This document shows, one piece after another, positions 28,005 through 38,592 of a stretch of 64,000 nt of DNA. The stretch comes from Achromobacter pulmonis. GTDB taxonomy: Bacteria > Pseudomonadota > Gammaproteobacteria > Burkholderiales > Burkholderiaceae_B. A program made the position numbers and the translations under genes. The stretch spans positions 62,001 through 126,000 of the forward strand of contig NZ_CADIJV010000001.1 of assembly GCF_902859765.1 (NCBI RefSeq), given 5' to 3'. Within the stretch, counting starts at the first letter, position 1. Each line of letters opens with the position of its first letter. The notes beneath the pieces are model-generated. The model was not told the DNA's origin. It saw nothing but the letters and a program-made list of their open reading frames with translations, and did not search any database.

Positions 28005-28982
28005 TCAGTCGATGGAAACGTTGGCGCTCTTGATGAGCGCGCGCCACTTCGGCACTTCGGTGGCGATGAAGGAGGACAGGCCCTGCGGCGTCTGATCCTG
28101 CGCGCGCACGATGCCCTGGCTGTGCAGGGTCTGTTCGATCACGGGGTCGGACAGCGCCGTCTTGAATGCCTGGTTCAGCTTGGCCACGACGTCCGCCGGC
28201 GTATCCTTGGGCGCGACAATGCCGAAGAACACGCTGACGTCATAGCCGGCCAGTCCTTGTTCGGACAGCGTGGGCAGCTCGGGCAGCGCATCGGAGCGTT
28301 GCGCGCTGGCCAGGCCGATGGCGCGCAGCTTGCCGGCCTTGATGTGCGGCAGCGCGGTCAGGATATCGGTGAACGACATCGACACCTGGCCGCCCAGCAG
28401 GTCGTTGAGCGCCGGCCCGGTGCCCTTGTACGGAATGTGCATGATGCGGGTGCCGGCCATCTGGTTGAACAGAATGCCGGCCAGGTGCGACGACGCGCCG
28501 TTGCCGGACGAGGCATAGCTGAGCTTGTCCGGGTTCTTCTTGGCGTAGGCAATCAGTTCCCGCGCGTTGTTGGCCGGCACCGACGGATTCACCACCAGGA
28601 TGTTGGGCAGATGGCCGATGCGGATGATAGGAGCGAAACTGGTTTCGGGGTTGTAGCCTTGGTTCTTGTACAGGCTGATGTTGATGGCCAGCGGCCCCGA
28701 GGTACCGAACAGCAGGGTGTAGCCGTCCGGCTTGGCATTGGCGACGTACTCCGAGCCGATGTTGCCGCCGGCGCCGCTGCGGTTCTCGACGATCACGGTC
28801 TGGCCCAAGGGGTCCTTTAGCTTGTCGGCCAGGCGACGCGCCAGCGCGTCGGTGGGGCCGCCGGGCGGGAATGGCACGACCAGCGTGACCGGGCGCGCCG
28901 GCCAGGCGTCGGCGGCCAGCGCCGGCGGCGCGGCGGCAATGGCGGCGGCCGCCAGCAGCAAGGGGGTGAACAGGCGTTTCAT
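28005..28982 (-). CDS. Bug-family (TctC-like) periplasmic solute-binding protein
   Basis: A 325-residue Bug receptor with signal peptide MKRLFTPLLLAAAAIAAAPP (cleavage near ALAA), followed by WPARPVTLVVPFPPGGPTDA, VENRSGAGGNIGSEYVA, DGYTLLFGTSG and YASSGNGASSHL. I take the ATG at 28982; the frame is open much further upstream, antisense-like into the dehydrogenase gene, with no similarity. It lies between the acyl-CoA dehydrogenase (61-base gap) and CoA-transferase genes, so its ligand is probably the acid processed by those enzymes. Confidence 0.92.
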   Translation of the reverse strand: MKRLFTPLLLAAAAIAAAPPALAADAWPARPVTLVVPFPPGGPTDALARRLADKLKDPLGQTVIVENRSGAGGNIGSEYVANAKPDGYTLLFGTSGPLAINISLYKNQGYNPETSFAPIIRIGHLPNILVVNPSVPANNARELIAYAKKNPDKLSYASSGNGASSHLAGILFNQMAGTRIMHIPYKGTGPALNDLLGGQVSMSFTDILTALPHIKAGKLRAIGLASAQRSDALPELPTLSEQGLAGYDVSVFFGIVAPKDTPADVVAKLNQAFKTALSDPVIEQTLHSQGIVRAQDQTPQGLSSFIATEVPKWRALIKSANVSID

Positions 28983-29043
28983 GGGTGTCTCCAGTGGTGT
29001 GGGCGCGCTGGCTGTGCCGCCAGCGTCGGGGTGGGGCGCCGTA

Positions 29044-30744
29044 TTACAGCGCGTCTTGCAGAATGCCGCGGCAGGCGGCGCTTTCGTCGGTAGGGATGGC
29101 GTAGGGGTCGCGCGGCGCCAGGCGATGCTGCAAGACCTGGTCGGCCAGCAGCGCCCGGCTGGCCAGGCCCGCGCCCGCGGCTTCCCAGCGCAGCGCCGCC
29201 ATCGACACCGCGTGGTACAGCAGCGAGGCGGCCTGGCGCGCCAGTTCGTCGCGGCCCTCCCGCGCGGCGCGTTCGGCCAGGGCATAGGTCTGCCGCAGGG
29301 CGTCGGCCTGCATCGCGGCCAGCGCCGGGGGGCAGGGCACGCCTTCGGCCAGCAATTGGTCGACATGGCGTTGCAGCGCCGGCAGCGAGCCTTCCTTTTT
29401 GATGGCGCGCAGCACGTCCAGCGCGACGATGTTGCTCGTGCCTTCCCAGATCGAGCCCAGGTGCGCATCGCGCACCAGGCGCGGTTCGGTCCATTCCTCG
29501 ATGTAGCCGCAGCCGCCGCGCACCTCCATGCCGTCGCCGGTGACCTTGCGGGCATCGCGGCAGGCGCGGAACTTGATCAGCGGCGTCAGGATGCGCGCCA
29601 GGGCCGGATCGCCCCTGCCCTGGTCGGCGTCGGCCAGCGCGCGGGCGGTCTGGAACATGACGCTGCGCGCCTGCTCCGCCCACACGGTCATCTTGACCAG
29701 TTGGCGTTGCATCAGCGGCATGTCGATCAGGCGCTTGCCGAAGGCGCGGCGGTGTTGCGATACGTAGACTGCCTCCGTGACGGCGCGGCGCATCAGGCCG
29801 GCCGCGCGCATGCCGTTGGACAGGCGCGAGTTGTTGATCATGTCCGCCATGTGCTTGAAGCCCTTGCCGCGCTCGCCCACCAGCCAGGCCACCGCGCCTT
29901 CCAGCCGGATTTCGCCGCTCGCCATGGAGCGCGTGCCGAGCTTGTCCTTCAGGCGCAGGATGCGGTAGTGGTTGTGCGAGCCGTCGGCCAGTTCGCGCGG
30001 CAGCAGGAACAGGGATACGCCCTTCAGGCCGGGCTCGCTTTCGCTGCGCGCCAGCACCATGGCGAAGCCGGCGTCGGGGTTGGAGCAGAACCATTTGTCG
30101 CCGTGGATGCGCCAGCTGCCATCGTCCTGACGGGCGGCCGTCACTTCGGTGGCGCTGACATCCGAGCCGGCGCCCTGCTCGGTCATGAACATGGCGCCCT
30201 GGCGCAGCGTGTCGAAGTCCTGGCTGGTGACCTGCGGTAGCACCCGTTCCACCAGCGCCGGATCGCCGAACTTGCGCAGAGTACGGGCCAGGGAATCGGT
30301 CATGCTGACCGGGCAGCACAGGCCAAACTCGGCCTGCACGAACAGATGGCTCAGGGCGTACTTGGCGGCGGCCGGCATGGGTTCGGGCCAGCCCAGCACG
30401 CCGCCGCGGTGCGACAGCGCCGCCAGGCCGAATTCACTGTAGGCCAGGCGTTCCAGTTCGACGTAGGCGGGGTGCTTGTCGAGGCGGGATTCGTCGGCGC
30501 CGGCGCGGCTGCGCACCGACAGGGTGGGGGGATGCTTGTCGGCGGTGGCCGCCAGTTCGTCCATGTGGCCGCCAGCCAGGGCCCCCAGGCGATCCAGGTG
30601 CGGCAGCAGGTGCGCATGCAGCGCGGGCGGCAGGTAGCGCTGAGCCAGCGGCGCGGCGTAGGGATCGGCGCGGAACAGGTTCAGGCCGCGCGCGTCCGGA
30701 ATGGGCGGGGCGGCGGTGGCGACGGGGTGGGCGGGGGTATCCAT
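29044..30744 (-). CDS. AidB-like acyl-CoA dehydrogenase
   Basis: A 566-residue flavoprotein, longer than standard acyl-CoA dehydrogenases (about 380) and similar in length and layout to AidB. It has MTEQGAGSDVSATEV and GDKWFCSNPDAGFAMVLAR in the flavin and substrate region, LKDKLGTRSMASGEI, and GGCGYIEEWTEPRLVRDAHL with WEGTSNIVALDVLRA near the end. E. coli AidB also binds DNA and is part of the alkylation response. Here the context is a CoA-transferase and Bug receptor, which favours a catabolic dehydrogenase. First gene of the operon, divergent from a LysR. Confidence 0.85.
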   Translation of the reverse strand: MDTPAHPVATAAPPIPDARGLNLFRADPYAAPLAQRYLPPALHAHLLPHLDRLGALAGGHMDELAATADKHPPTLSVRSRAGADESRLDKHPAYVELERLAYSEFGLAALSHRGGVLGWPEPMPAAAKYALSHLFVQAEFGLCCPVSMTDSLARTLRKFGDPALVERVLPQVTSQDFDTLRQGAMFMTEQGAGSDVSATEVTAARQDDGSWRIHGDKWFCSNPDAGFAMVLARSESEPGLKGVSLFLLPRELADGSHNHYRILRLKDKLGTRSMASGEIRLEGAVAWLVGERGKGFKHMADMINNSRLSNGMRAAGLMRRAVTEAVYVSQHRRAFGKRLIDMPLMQRQLVKMTVWAEQARSVMFQTARALADADQGRGDPALARILTPLIKFRACRDARKVTGDGMEVRGGCGYIEEWTEPRLVRDAHLGSIWEGTSNIVALDVLRAIKKEGSLPALQRHVDQLLAEGVPCPPALAAMQADALRQTYALAERAAREGRDELARQAASLLYHAVSMAALRWEAAGAGLASRALLADQVLQHRLAPRDPYAIPTDESAACRGILQDAL

Positions 30745-30803
30745 GGCGGCATCCTGCGCAAAAGGGGATCGCTGGCATGGTGCGACGATGGATTAATCTA
30801 TAC

Positions 30804-30832
30804 AAATACCGTTTTAATGTAGACCTATCCAA
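30804..30832 (-). promoter_or_regulatory. possible promoter of the acyl-CoA dehydrogenase operon
   Basis: In the unusually AT-rich divergent gap (30745-30873), the minus strand shows TTGGAT (30827-30832) and GTATTT (30804-30809) 17 bases apart. The same AT-rich stretch would hold the LysR binding sites; I see no clean T-N11-A palindrome. Confidence 0.35.
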
Positions 30833-30873
30833 AAAAAATATGGATCTCGGGGCGCCGCCCAGGGAGGAGACCG

Positions 30874-31806
30874 ATGGACCTGGACCCGCGCCTGCTGCGC
30901 TATTTCATCGCCGTGGCCGAAGAGCGCCATTTCAGCCGCGCCGCCGCGCGCCTGCATATTTCCCAGCCGCCGTTGAGCTACGCCATCCGCCAGCTCGAGG
31001 ACAACGTCGGCGCGCGCCTGCTGGCGCGCACCAGTCGGCAGGTGGAGCTGACCGCCGCCGGCCAGGTGCTGTACCGCGAGGCGCAGACCCTGCTGCGCCA
31101 GGCCGAGGACGTGCGCATGCTGGTGCAGCGGGTCGACGCCGGTCTGCGCGGCCGCCTGCGCATCGGCTTCGTGGGGTCGATGCTGTATCGCGGCCTGCCG
31201 GCCCTGCTGGGGACGATGCGGGCCGAACTGCCTGACGTGGAGCATGTGCTGACCGAACTGAATTCGCACGACCAGATCGAGGCGGTGCGGCGTGGCGAGC
31301 AGGATCTGGGCTTCATCCATGCCAACCCGGTGCCGGCCGGCGTGGCCGCGCGCGACCTGCTGGCCGAGCCTTTCGTGGTCTGCCTGCCCGCCAGCCACCC
31401 GCTGGCCGGGCGCCAGTCGCTGGCGCTGGCCGAACTGGCCGCGGACGATTTCGTGTTTTTCGCAAGAGCGGCGTCGCCCAGCTATTACGAGACGGTGCTG
31501 TCGCTGTGCGTGGGGGCCGGCTTCATGCCGGTGGTGCGGCACGAGGTGCGCCACTGGCTGAGCGTGGCCTCGCTGGTGTCGCAGGGGCTGGGGGTGTCGA
31601 TCGTGCCGTCCTGCCTGTCGCGCAGCGGCCTGGCGGGAACGCGCTTCATCGCCTTCGAGCATCAGGCGCGCTCGGTCAGCCAGGTGATCTGGCCAGGGAC
31701 CGAGCGCACGCCGCTGCAGGACAAGGCGCTGGCGCTGGTGGCGCGCCAGTTTCCCGCCAGCGCGCCCGGGAAAGACAAGCCCAGGCCTGGCGGCCGGGGC
31801 GCATGA
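30874..31806 (+). CDS. LysR-family transcriptional regulator
   Basis: A 310-residue LysR protein. The DNA-binding region (MDLDPRLLRYFIAVAEERHF, then HISQPPLSYAIRQLE) matches the CatR/BenM-like group. A 20-residue basic Pro/Gly-rich tail (GKDKPRPGGRGA) extends past the effector domain. The ATG at 30874 has a strong AGGGAGGAGA ribosome site. It is divergent from, and probably controls, the acyl-CoA dehydrogenase/Bug/CoA-transferase operon. It is convergent with purU with an 18-base gap. Confidence 0.9.
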   Translation: MDLDPRLLRYFIAVAEERHFSRAAARLHISQPPLSYAIRQLEDNVGARLLARTSRQVELTAAGQVLYREAQTLLRQAEDVRMLVQRVDAGLRGRLRIGFVGSMLYRGLPALLGTMRAELPDVEHVLTELNSHDQIEAVRRGEQDLGFIHANPVPAGVAARDLLAEPFVVCLPASHPLAGRQSLALAELAADDFVFFARAASPSYYETVLSLCVGAGFMPVVRHEVRHWLSVASLVSQGLGVSIVPSCLSRSGLAGTRFIAFEHQARSVSQVIWPGTERTPLQDKALALVARQFPASAPGKDKPRPGGRGA

Positions 31807-31824
31807 AGCCTGGCGGACAAGCGC

Positions 31825-32679
31825 CTAGCGGAACACCACGGTCTTGTTGCGGTTCAGCAGAATGCGGTGCTCGACGTGGCTGCGCACGGCGCGCGACAGC
31901 ACCAGCGACTCGATATCGCTGCCGACCTGGGTCAGGTCCTGCGCCGTCATGGTGTGGTCGACACGCTCGATGTCCTGGTCGATGATCGGGCCTTCGTCCA
32001 GGTCCGAGGTGACGAAGTGGGCGGTGGCGCCGATGATCTTGACGCCGCGCGCGTGCGCCTGGTGATACGGGCGGGCGCCCTTGAAGCTGGGCAGGAAACT
32101 GTGGTGGATGTTGATGGCGCGGCCATTGAGCGCCTGGCACATCTCGGCCGACAGGATCTGCATGTAGCGCGCCAGCACCACCAGGTCGATGTCGTAGCGG
32201 TCCACCAGCGCCAGCACCTGCCGCTCCTGTTCGGCCTTGGTGTCGGGCGTGACCGGCAGATGGTGGAACGGAATGCCGTAGGAGGCGGCCAGGCCGGCGT
32301 AGTCGTTGTGGTTGGAGACGATGGCCGCCACGTCCGCGTGCAGCTGGCCGCTGTGGACGCGGAACAGCAGGTCGTTCAGGCAGTGGCCCTGCTTGCTGAC
32401 CATGATCAGCAGGCGTTCCTTGCGGCGGGCGTCGTGCAGCTGCAATTGCATGCCGTACTCGGCCGCCATCTCGTCCAGGCGGGCGCGCAGGGCGTCCGGG
32501 GCTTCGCCGGCGGGCAGGTCGAAGTGCACCCGCAGGAAGAAGCGGCCGGTTTCCTCGTCGCCGAACTGCTGCGAATCGAGGATGTTGCAACCCGATTCGA
32601 ACAGCAGGCCGCTGACGCGGAAGACGATGCCGGTGCGGTCGGGGCAGGACAGGGTCAGGATGTAGTCGTTGTGCTGCAT
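31825..32679 (-). CDS. purU: formyltetrahydrofolate deformylase
   Basis: A 284-residue enzyme that hydrolyses 10-formyl-THF to THF and formate, balancing the one-carbon pool. An N-terminal ACT domain (ILTLSCPDRTGIVFRVSGLL) is followed by the formyltransferase fold with VLARYMQILS, INIHHSFLPSFKGARPYHQA and IGATAHFVTSDLDEGPII (catalytic Asn/His/Asp set). It lies three bases after the FAD oxidoreductase gene and is the last gene of its run. Confidence 0.96.
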   Translation of the reverse strand: MQHNDYILTLSCPDRTGIVFRVSGLLFESGCNILDSQQFGDEETGRFFLRVHFDLPAGEAPDALRARLDEMAAEYGMQLQLHDARRKERLLIMVSKQGHCLNDLLFRVHSGQLHADVAAIVSNHNDYAGLAASYGIPFHHLPVTPDTKAEQERQVLALVDRYDIDLVVLARYMQILSAEMCQALNGRAINIHHSFLPSFKGARPYHQAHARGVKIIGATAHFVTSDLDEGPIIDQDIERVDHTMTAQDLTQVGSDIESLVLSRAVRSHVEHRILLNRNKTVVFR

Positions 32680-32682
32680 TGT

Positions 32683-34337
<1,655 letters not shown>

Positions 34338-34388
34338 GCAAGTGAGAGATGGGGCGGGCGCCGCGGCGAGGCGCGGCGCCCGGCGGCG

Positions 34389-35018
34389 TCAAGGCGACAG
34401 GCGTTCGATCTTCCAGCCCTGGCCGTCGGCGACATAGCGCAGGCGGTCATGCAGGCGCGAGGGCCGGCCTTGCCAGAATTCCAGGGTGGTGGGCTTGAGG
34501 CGGTAGCCCCCCCAGTGCGGCGGGCGCGGCGGCTGGTCGCCGTAGCGGGCGCGGAATTCCTGCTCGCGGGCCTCCAGCTCGGCGCGGGTGATGGGCTGGC
34601 TCTGGCGCGAGGCCCAGGCGCCGATGCGCGAACCGGCCGGGCGGCTGTGGTAATAGGCGTCCGATTCCTCGGCCGACACTTTCTCCACCACACCCTCGAT
34701 GCGCACCTGGCGCTCAAGCGGTTGCCAGAAGAACAGCAGGCAGGCGCGCGGCTCGGCCAGCAGGTCGGTGCCCTTGCGCGACTCGTAATTGGTGAAGAAC
34801 GTGAAACCGTGCTCGTCGAAGCCCTTGACCAGGACGATGCGGGCGCTGGGCTGGCCAGCGGCGTCGACGGTGGCCAGGGTCATGGCGTTGGGCTCGGGCA
34901 CCTTGGCGGCCAGGGCTTCGTCGAACCAGCGGGTGAACTGCTCGAACGGGGACGCGGCCGCCTCGCCTTCCAGCAGCACATTCTTTTCGTAGCTTTGACG
35001 CAGATCGGAGACAGACAT
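34389..35018 (-). CDS. pdxH: pyridoxamine 5'-phosphate oxidase
   Basis: A 209-residue FMN enzyme that oxidises PNP or PMP to pyridoxal phosphate. It has [10 protein letters not shown] near the start, [36 protein letters not shown], and the C-terminal signature [13 protein letters not shown] ending WKIERLSP. Length and ends match the family. 117 bases separate it from the ChaC gene; that gap has no obvious gene. Confidence 0.97.
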   Translation of the reverse strand: MSVSDLRQSYEKNVLLEGEAAASPFEQFTRWFDEALAAKVPEPNAMTLATVDAAGQPSARIVLVKGFDEHGFTFFTNYESRKGTDLLAEPRACLLFFWQPLERQVRIEGVVEKVSAEESDAYYHSRPAGSRIGAWASRQSQPITRAELEAREQEFRARYGDQPPRPPHWGGYRLKPTTLEFWQGRPSRLHDRLRYVADGQGWKIERLSP

Positions 35019-35135
35019 GGGGCGTGTGTTTCAGCGTTGATGACAAGCAGTTTATACCGCCGCAGATACGCTCCCCTTATTGACCCCGCGCAGGGCCCGG
35101 GGAAGTTTTTGCGCCGGAAGGGCGCCGGGGACGTG

Positions 35136-35783
35136 TCAGGCGCCCTCGGGCAGGCCGTGGCCGTCCTGTTCCAGGCGCCGGGCGATAGTGTCGAGCCGGG
35201 CATCGTGGATGCCGGCGGCGCGCAGCGCCTGGGCGGTCTGCACCACGTATTCGGTGCAGGGGCCATAGCGGCCGGCGGCACGGCGCACGATGGCCAGCAG
35301 TTCGGCCTCGGGCAGCGCGCGGATATAGGCGGGGTTGTCGCGGTTCATGATGAACACCAGCGCGCGCACCGTGCCGGCGTCCGTGTTGCAGTTGATCCAG
35401 CGCGGCAGATAGGCCCCGGTCGACATCTCGCGCTCCCACAGCGCCGGGAAGTAGGCCGGCACCTGGCGGCCCGCCAGGCGGTAGACCACGCCGCGGCAGG
35501 AACCGCCGCGGTCCAGGCCGAACACCAGTCCGGGGCATTCCGGCGTGCCGCGGTTGACCCGTGACCACAGGCACAGCGCGCGGTGATGGCCGCGCAGGGT
35601 GGCCAGCCGGCGTTCCTCGAAGTCGAAGTCGGGACGCCAGATCAGTGATCCGTACCCATATACCCACACGTCCTCGCCGTCGCGCCAATGTTGCAGGGCG
35701 GCCTGCAGGGAGGCTTGCCGCTCTTCGGGGGTCCAGAGGCGGAAAGGCAGGCTGGCGCCGGCCACGGGGGGAGAGGACTGCAT
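35136..35783 (-). CDS. chaC: ChaC-type gamma-glutamylcyclotransferase
   Basis: A 215-residue ChaC-family enzyme that degrades glutathione to 5-oxoproline and Cys-Gly. It has the substrate-binding VYGYGSLIWRPDFDFEE, GLDRGGSCRGVVYRL, and LWEREMSTGAYLPRW with the catalytic Glu. I prefer the ATG at 35783 over an in-frame GTG at 35789 that overlaps the MFS stop. Periplasmic gamma-glutamyltransferase (25030) also acts on glutathione, but the two genes are not linked. Confidence 0.9.
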   Translation of the reverse strand: MQSSPPVAGASLPFRLWTPEERQASLQAALQHWRDGEDVWVYGYGSLIWRPDFDFEERRLATLRGHHRALCLWSRVNRGTPECPGLVFGLDRGGSCRGVVYRLAGRQVPAYFPALWEREMSTGAYLPRWINCNTDAGTVRALVFIMNRDNPAYIRALPEAELLAIVRRAAGRYGPCTEYVVQTAQALRAAGIHDARLDTIARRLEQDGHGLPEGA

Positions 35784-35785
35784 GT

Positions 35786-37000
35786 TCACGACGACGGTTT
35801 CCGGTCAGACTCGAGCGGGGGGTTGCGATTGGCCCAGCCACCGGCCATCAAGGCCACGGAATAGGCCCAGAACAGCGGGGCAACGCCGATGACCGCACCG
35901 AGCGCGCCGAAGGTCAGCGGCAGGGACACCTGGGATCCGTTGATCAGCGCCATCCGCAGCCCGACGGCTTCGGCGGCGCGGCCCGGCGGCGAATGCTGGT
36001 GCAGCAATGAAAGCATACTCGGTTGGCAGCACCCCAGCGCAAGCCCAAGGATGAATGACAGCACGATCAGGATGCCAACGTCGGTGAAAAGCGGGTAAAG
36101 CATGAAATCGATGGCGGCGGTGGCCATGGCCGTCCGTACCAGGGTCCACGACCGCACTCGGCGCTGGATAAGCGGCAATACGAGGCGGATGACGAACGTT
36201 GCCCCCGCGAAGGACGCAAGAATGACGCCGATGGTGGTGGCCGACAGGCCGATGGCAACGCCAAAGATCGGCACCACGAACAGATGCGTGTCCCAGGCGC
36301 CCGACAGGATGGTATTGACCATCAGGATGCGGCGCAGCGCCGGCACCGCCAACAGCTCGGTCACGCGGCGGCGCTGCGCCTGCCTGGCGCCGGACAACTG
36401 CGAATCGACCGCCCTCAATTGGCGGCGCAACATGTACAAGCCGCCGGCGGACAGCAGCGGGCCCAGCGTCAGCAGGCCGAATGCCAGCCGCGTGCCCAGA
36501 TGGTCGATCGCCAGGCCGGCAATCAGCGGCCCCGAGAAACCCGAGCCGGCCAGCGCCAGCGACATCAGCGAAAAATTGCGCAGGCGCTGGGTCGGTTCGG
36601 CATGACCCAGCAGATCCTGCGTGGCCACCTGGTGCAGCATGAAGCCGATGCCGATGCAGCAGGAGGCCACCAGCAGCGCGGACTGGGTCTGCGACAGAAA
36701 CGGCAATGCCGTGCCGGTTGCCACCAGCGCGGTACCGATGACCAGTGGGCGCACGATGCCGACCCGGTCGACCCAGCGGCCGGCGCCCACCGAGAACAGC
36801 ATCGGCAATACCGCGAATACCGCCACCAGCGTTCCGACCTTGAAGGTCGACAGGCCCATCTGCAGCGCCGTCAGGGACACCGTGATCCGTCCCCCCGTGA
36901 GCGCCACGTGGTTCAGCATGGCCAGCACGCACAACAACGCCGCCCCGGAAAACTCCGGGGCGGCGTTGTGAGTAGAGGGAGAGGGGGGCGGATTGGACAC
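35786..37000 (-). CDS. MFS transporter
   Basis: A 404-residue major facilitator with 12 predicted membrane helices. The inter-helix-2/3 motif is SVGAGRWVDRVGIVRPL, and the central loop is RRQLRAVDSQLSGARQAQRRR. The only available upstream start is a GTG at 37000 without a visible ribosome site; no ATG precedes TM1 (Met28 lies inside it). A 16-bp perfect hairpin covers residues 11-22, so the true start and leader are uncertain. It is followed at once by chaC. Substrate unknown. Confidence 0.8.
   Translation of the reverse strand: MSNPPPSPSTHNAAPEFSGAALLCVLAMLNHVALTGGRITVSLTALQMGLSTFKVGTLVAVFAVLPMLFSVGAGRWVDRVGIVRPLVIGTALVATGTALPFLSQTQSALLVASCCIGIGFMLHQVATQDLLGHAEPTQRLRNFSLMSLALAGSGFSGPLIAGLAIDHLGTRLAFGLLTLGPLLSAGGLYMLRRQLRAVDSQLSGARQAQRRRVTELLAVPALRRILMVNTILSGAWDTHLFVVPIFGVAIGLSATTIGVILASFAGATFVIRLVLPLIQRRVRSWTLVRTAMATAAIDFMLYPLFTDVGILIVLSFILGLALGCCQPSMLSLLHQHSPPGRAAEAVGLRMALINGSQVSLPLTFGALGAVIGVAPLFWAYSVALMAGGWANRNPPLESDRKPSS
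36934..36969. repeat. 16-bp perfect inverted repeat at the 5' end of the MFS gene
   Basis: ACAACGCCGCCCCGGA (36934-36949) is exactly complementary to 36954-36969, with loop AAAC. It has terminator-like shape but no T-run on either strand. It falls 31 bases after the assumed GTG start of the MFS gene. It could be an mRNA structure limiting translation, or lie in an untranslated leader if the start is wrong. Confidence 0.85.
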
Positions 37001-37412
37001 GGATGCGGCGTAACTGAGTCCATTCTGTGCCTATCGTCGGCCTATGTCGAGGCGCGCTTATTTTGCGTCGCCGCAATCCATGATGAGCCGGGGCGAGCGG
37101 ATAGGCTGCATCTATGGCCCTTCTACGGCAAGGATGCCGCAAGATGGCATCACGTTGCGGACAGGGTTGCGCAAAATGGAAACGCTAATGCGCCGCAACA
37201 GATGTATCGTTCATGCAACGGAACAATTCTCCTGGTCGCGCGACCCAATGGGGGCTTTACCGTTTTTCACCCTTTCGGCACAGATAGCCATGCTTTGACG
37301 GCACTCGCCGTTTAGCATGAGCGGTCAGTATGGGTACGCATGACTCCGCCGATCCGCGTCGACGCATTCGGGAGGCGGAGAGTGCCTCCGCCGCCTTCTC
37401 CTGACTGGTTCA
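37001..37412. other. 412-base divergent region between the MFS and macA genes
   Basis: This gap is visibly less GC-rich than its flanks. It holds two short inverted repeats, TTGCG-N4-CGCAA at 37063-37076 and GATGCC-N7-GGCATC at 37133-37151, that could be operators. An 84-codon plus-strand open frame at 37044-37298 has no ribosome site or recognisable family. I see no regulator gene, RNA gene or clear promoter. Confidence 0.4.
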
Positions 37413-38591
37413 ATGAAAAAACCTCGCAGCAAAGTCCAGCGTTACAGCCTGATCGCCGTTGTTCTTCTGGTCATCGTCTTTGGCGTCCGGGCCGCGTTTT
37501 TCTCGTCGCCGCCACCGCCCACCTTCGCCGTGGCCGAGGTCGTGCGCGGCAACCTCGAAGACAGTGTGCTGGCCAGCGGCACCATGGATGCCATCGAGCG
37601 CGTCAGCGTCGGCGCGCAGGCCTCCGGCCAGTTGAAATCGCTGAAGGTGGCGCTGGGCGACCGGGTGAAAAAAGGGCAACTGGTCGCCGAAATCGATGAC
37701 CTGACCCAGCAGAACGACCTGCGCAACGCCCAGGCCGCGCTGCAGACCCGCCGCGCCGAGCGCGCCGCCAAGGTGGCGACCCTGAAGCAGGCCGAGCTGG
37801 CCTTCCGCCGCCAGCGCCAGATGCTGGCGGCCGACGCCAGTTCGCGCGAGAACTATGAGGCGGCCGAGGCCACGCTGGGCGTGACGCGCGCCGACATCGC
37901 CGCGCTCGACGCCCAGATCGTCCAGGCCGAGATCGAGGTCGACAAGGCCAAGGTCAACCTGGGCTACACCCGCATCGTCTCCCCCATCGATGGCGTGGTG
38001 GTGGCGGTGGTGACCAAGGAAGGCCAGACCGTCAACGCGATCCAGAGCGCGCCCACCATCATCAAGGTGGCCCAGGTGGCCACCATGACCATCAAGGCGC
38101 AGATCTCCGAGGCCGACGTGACCCGCGTCAAGCCGGGCCTGCCGGTGTACTTCACCATCCTGGGCGAGCCCGATCACCGCTACCACGCTACGCTGCGCGC
38201 GGTCGAGCCGGCGCCGGACTCGATCCAGAAGGACGACGCCACCTCGTCGCTGACCTCGTCCAGCGCCAATTCCACCAGCGCGGCGGTCTATTACAACGGC
38301 TTGTTCGACGTGCCCAACCCCGACGAGAAGCTGCGCATTTCCATGACCGCGCAGGTCTCCATCGTGCTGGGCGAGGCGCGCGACGCCGTGGTGGTGCCCG
38401 CCTCGGCCCTGGGCAAGCGCGGCGCGGACGGCCGCTACGAAGTGCGGGTGGTGGGCAAGGACAACCAGACCGAGACCCGCCTGGTCAGGATCGGCATGAA
38501 CAACAACGTGCAGGCGCAAGTGCTGGATGGCCTGGCGGTGGGCGAGCGGGTGGTGTCGGCCGACGCCGCGCCAGCGGCGGCGGGACGCTGA
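37413..38591 (+). CDS. macA: MacA-like periplasmic adaptor of a MacAB-type efflux pump
   Basis: A 392-residue membrane-fusion protein. An N-terminal anchor helix ([19 protein letters not shown]) leads to a split lipoyl domain ([20 protein letters not shown] and later [15 protein letters not shown]), an Ala/Gln/Arg-rich alpha-hairpin coiled coil of about residues 105-180, and the beta-barrel. It links the MacB ATPase to the outer-membrane channel. It is the first gene of a three-gene operon, one base from macB. Substrates of such pumps include macrolides, lipopeptides and siderophores. Confidence 0.92.
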   Translation: MKKPRSKVQRYSLIAVVLLVIVFGVRAAFFSSPPPPTFAVAEVVRGNLEDSVLASGTMDAIERVSVGAQASGQLKSLKVALGDRVKKGQLVAEIDDLTQQNDLRNAQAALQTRRAERAAKVATLKQAELAFRRQRQMLAADASSRENYEAAEATLGVTRADIAALDAQIVQAEIEVDKAKVNLGYTRIVSPIDGVVVAVVTKEGQTVNAIQSAPTIIKVAQVATMTIKAQISEADVTRVKPGLPVYFTILGEPDHRYHATLRAVEPAPDSIQKDDATSSLTSSSANSTSAAVYYNGLFDVPNPDEKLRISMTAQVSIVLGEARDAVVVPASALGKRGADGRYEVRVVGKDNQTETRLVRIGMNNNVQAQVLDGLAVGERVVSADAAPAAAGR

Positions 38592-38592
38592 C

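Noticed and set aside
37044-37298. 84-codon plus-strand frame before macA
   Set aside because: No ribosome site, no recognised family, and it covers apparent regulatory sequence.
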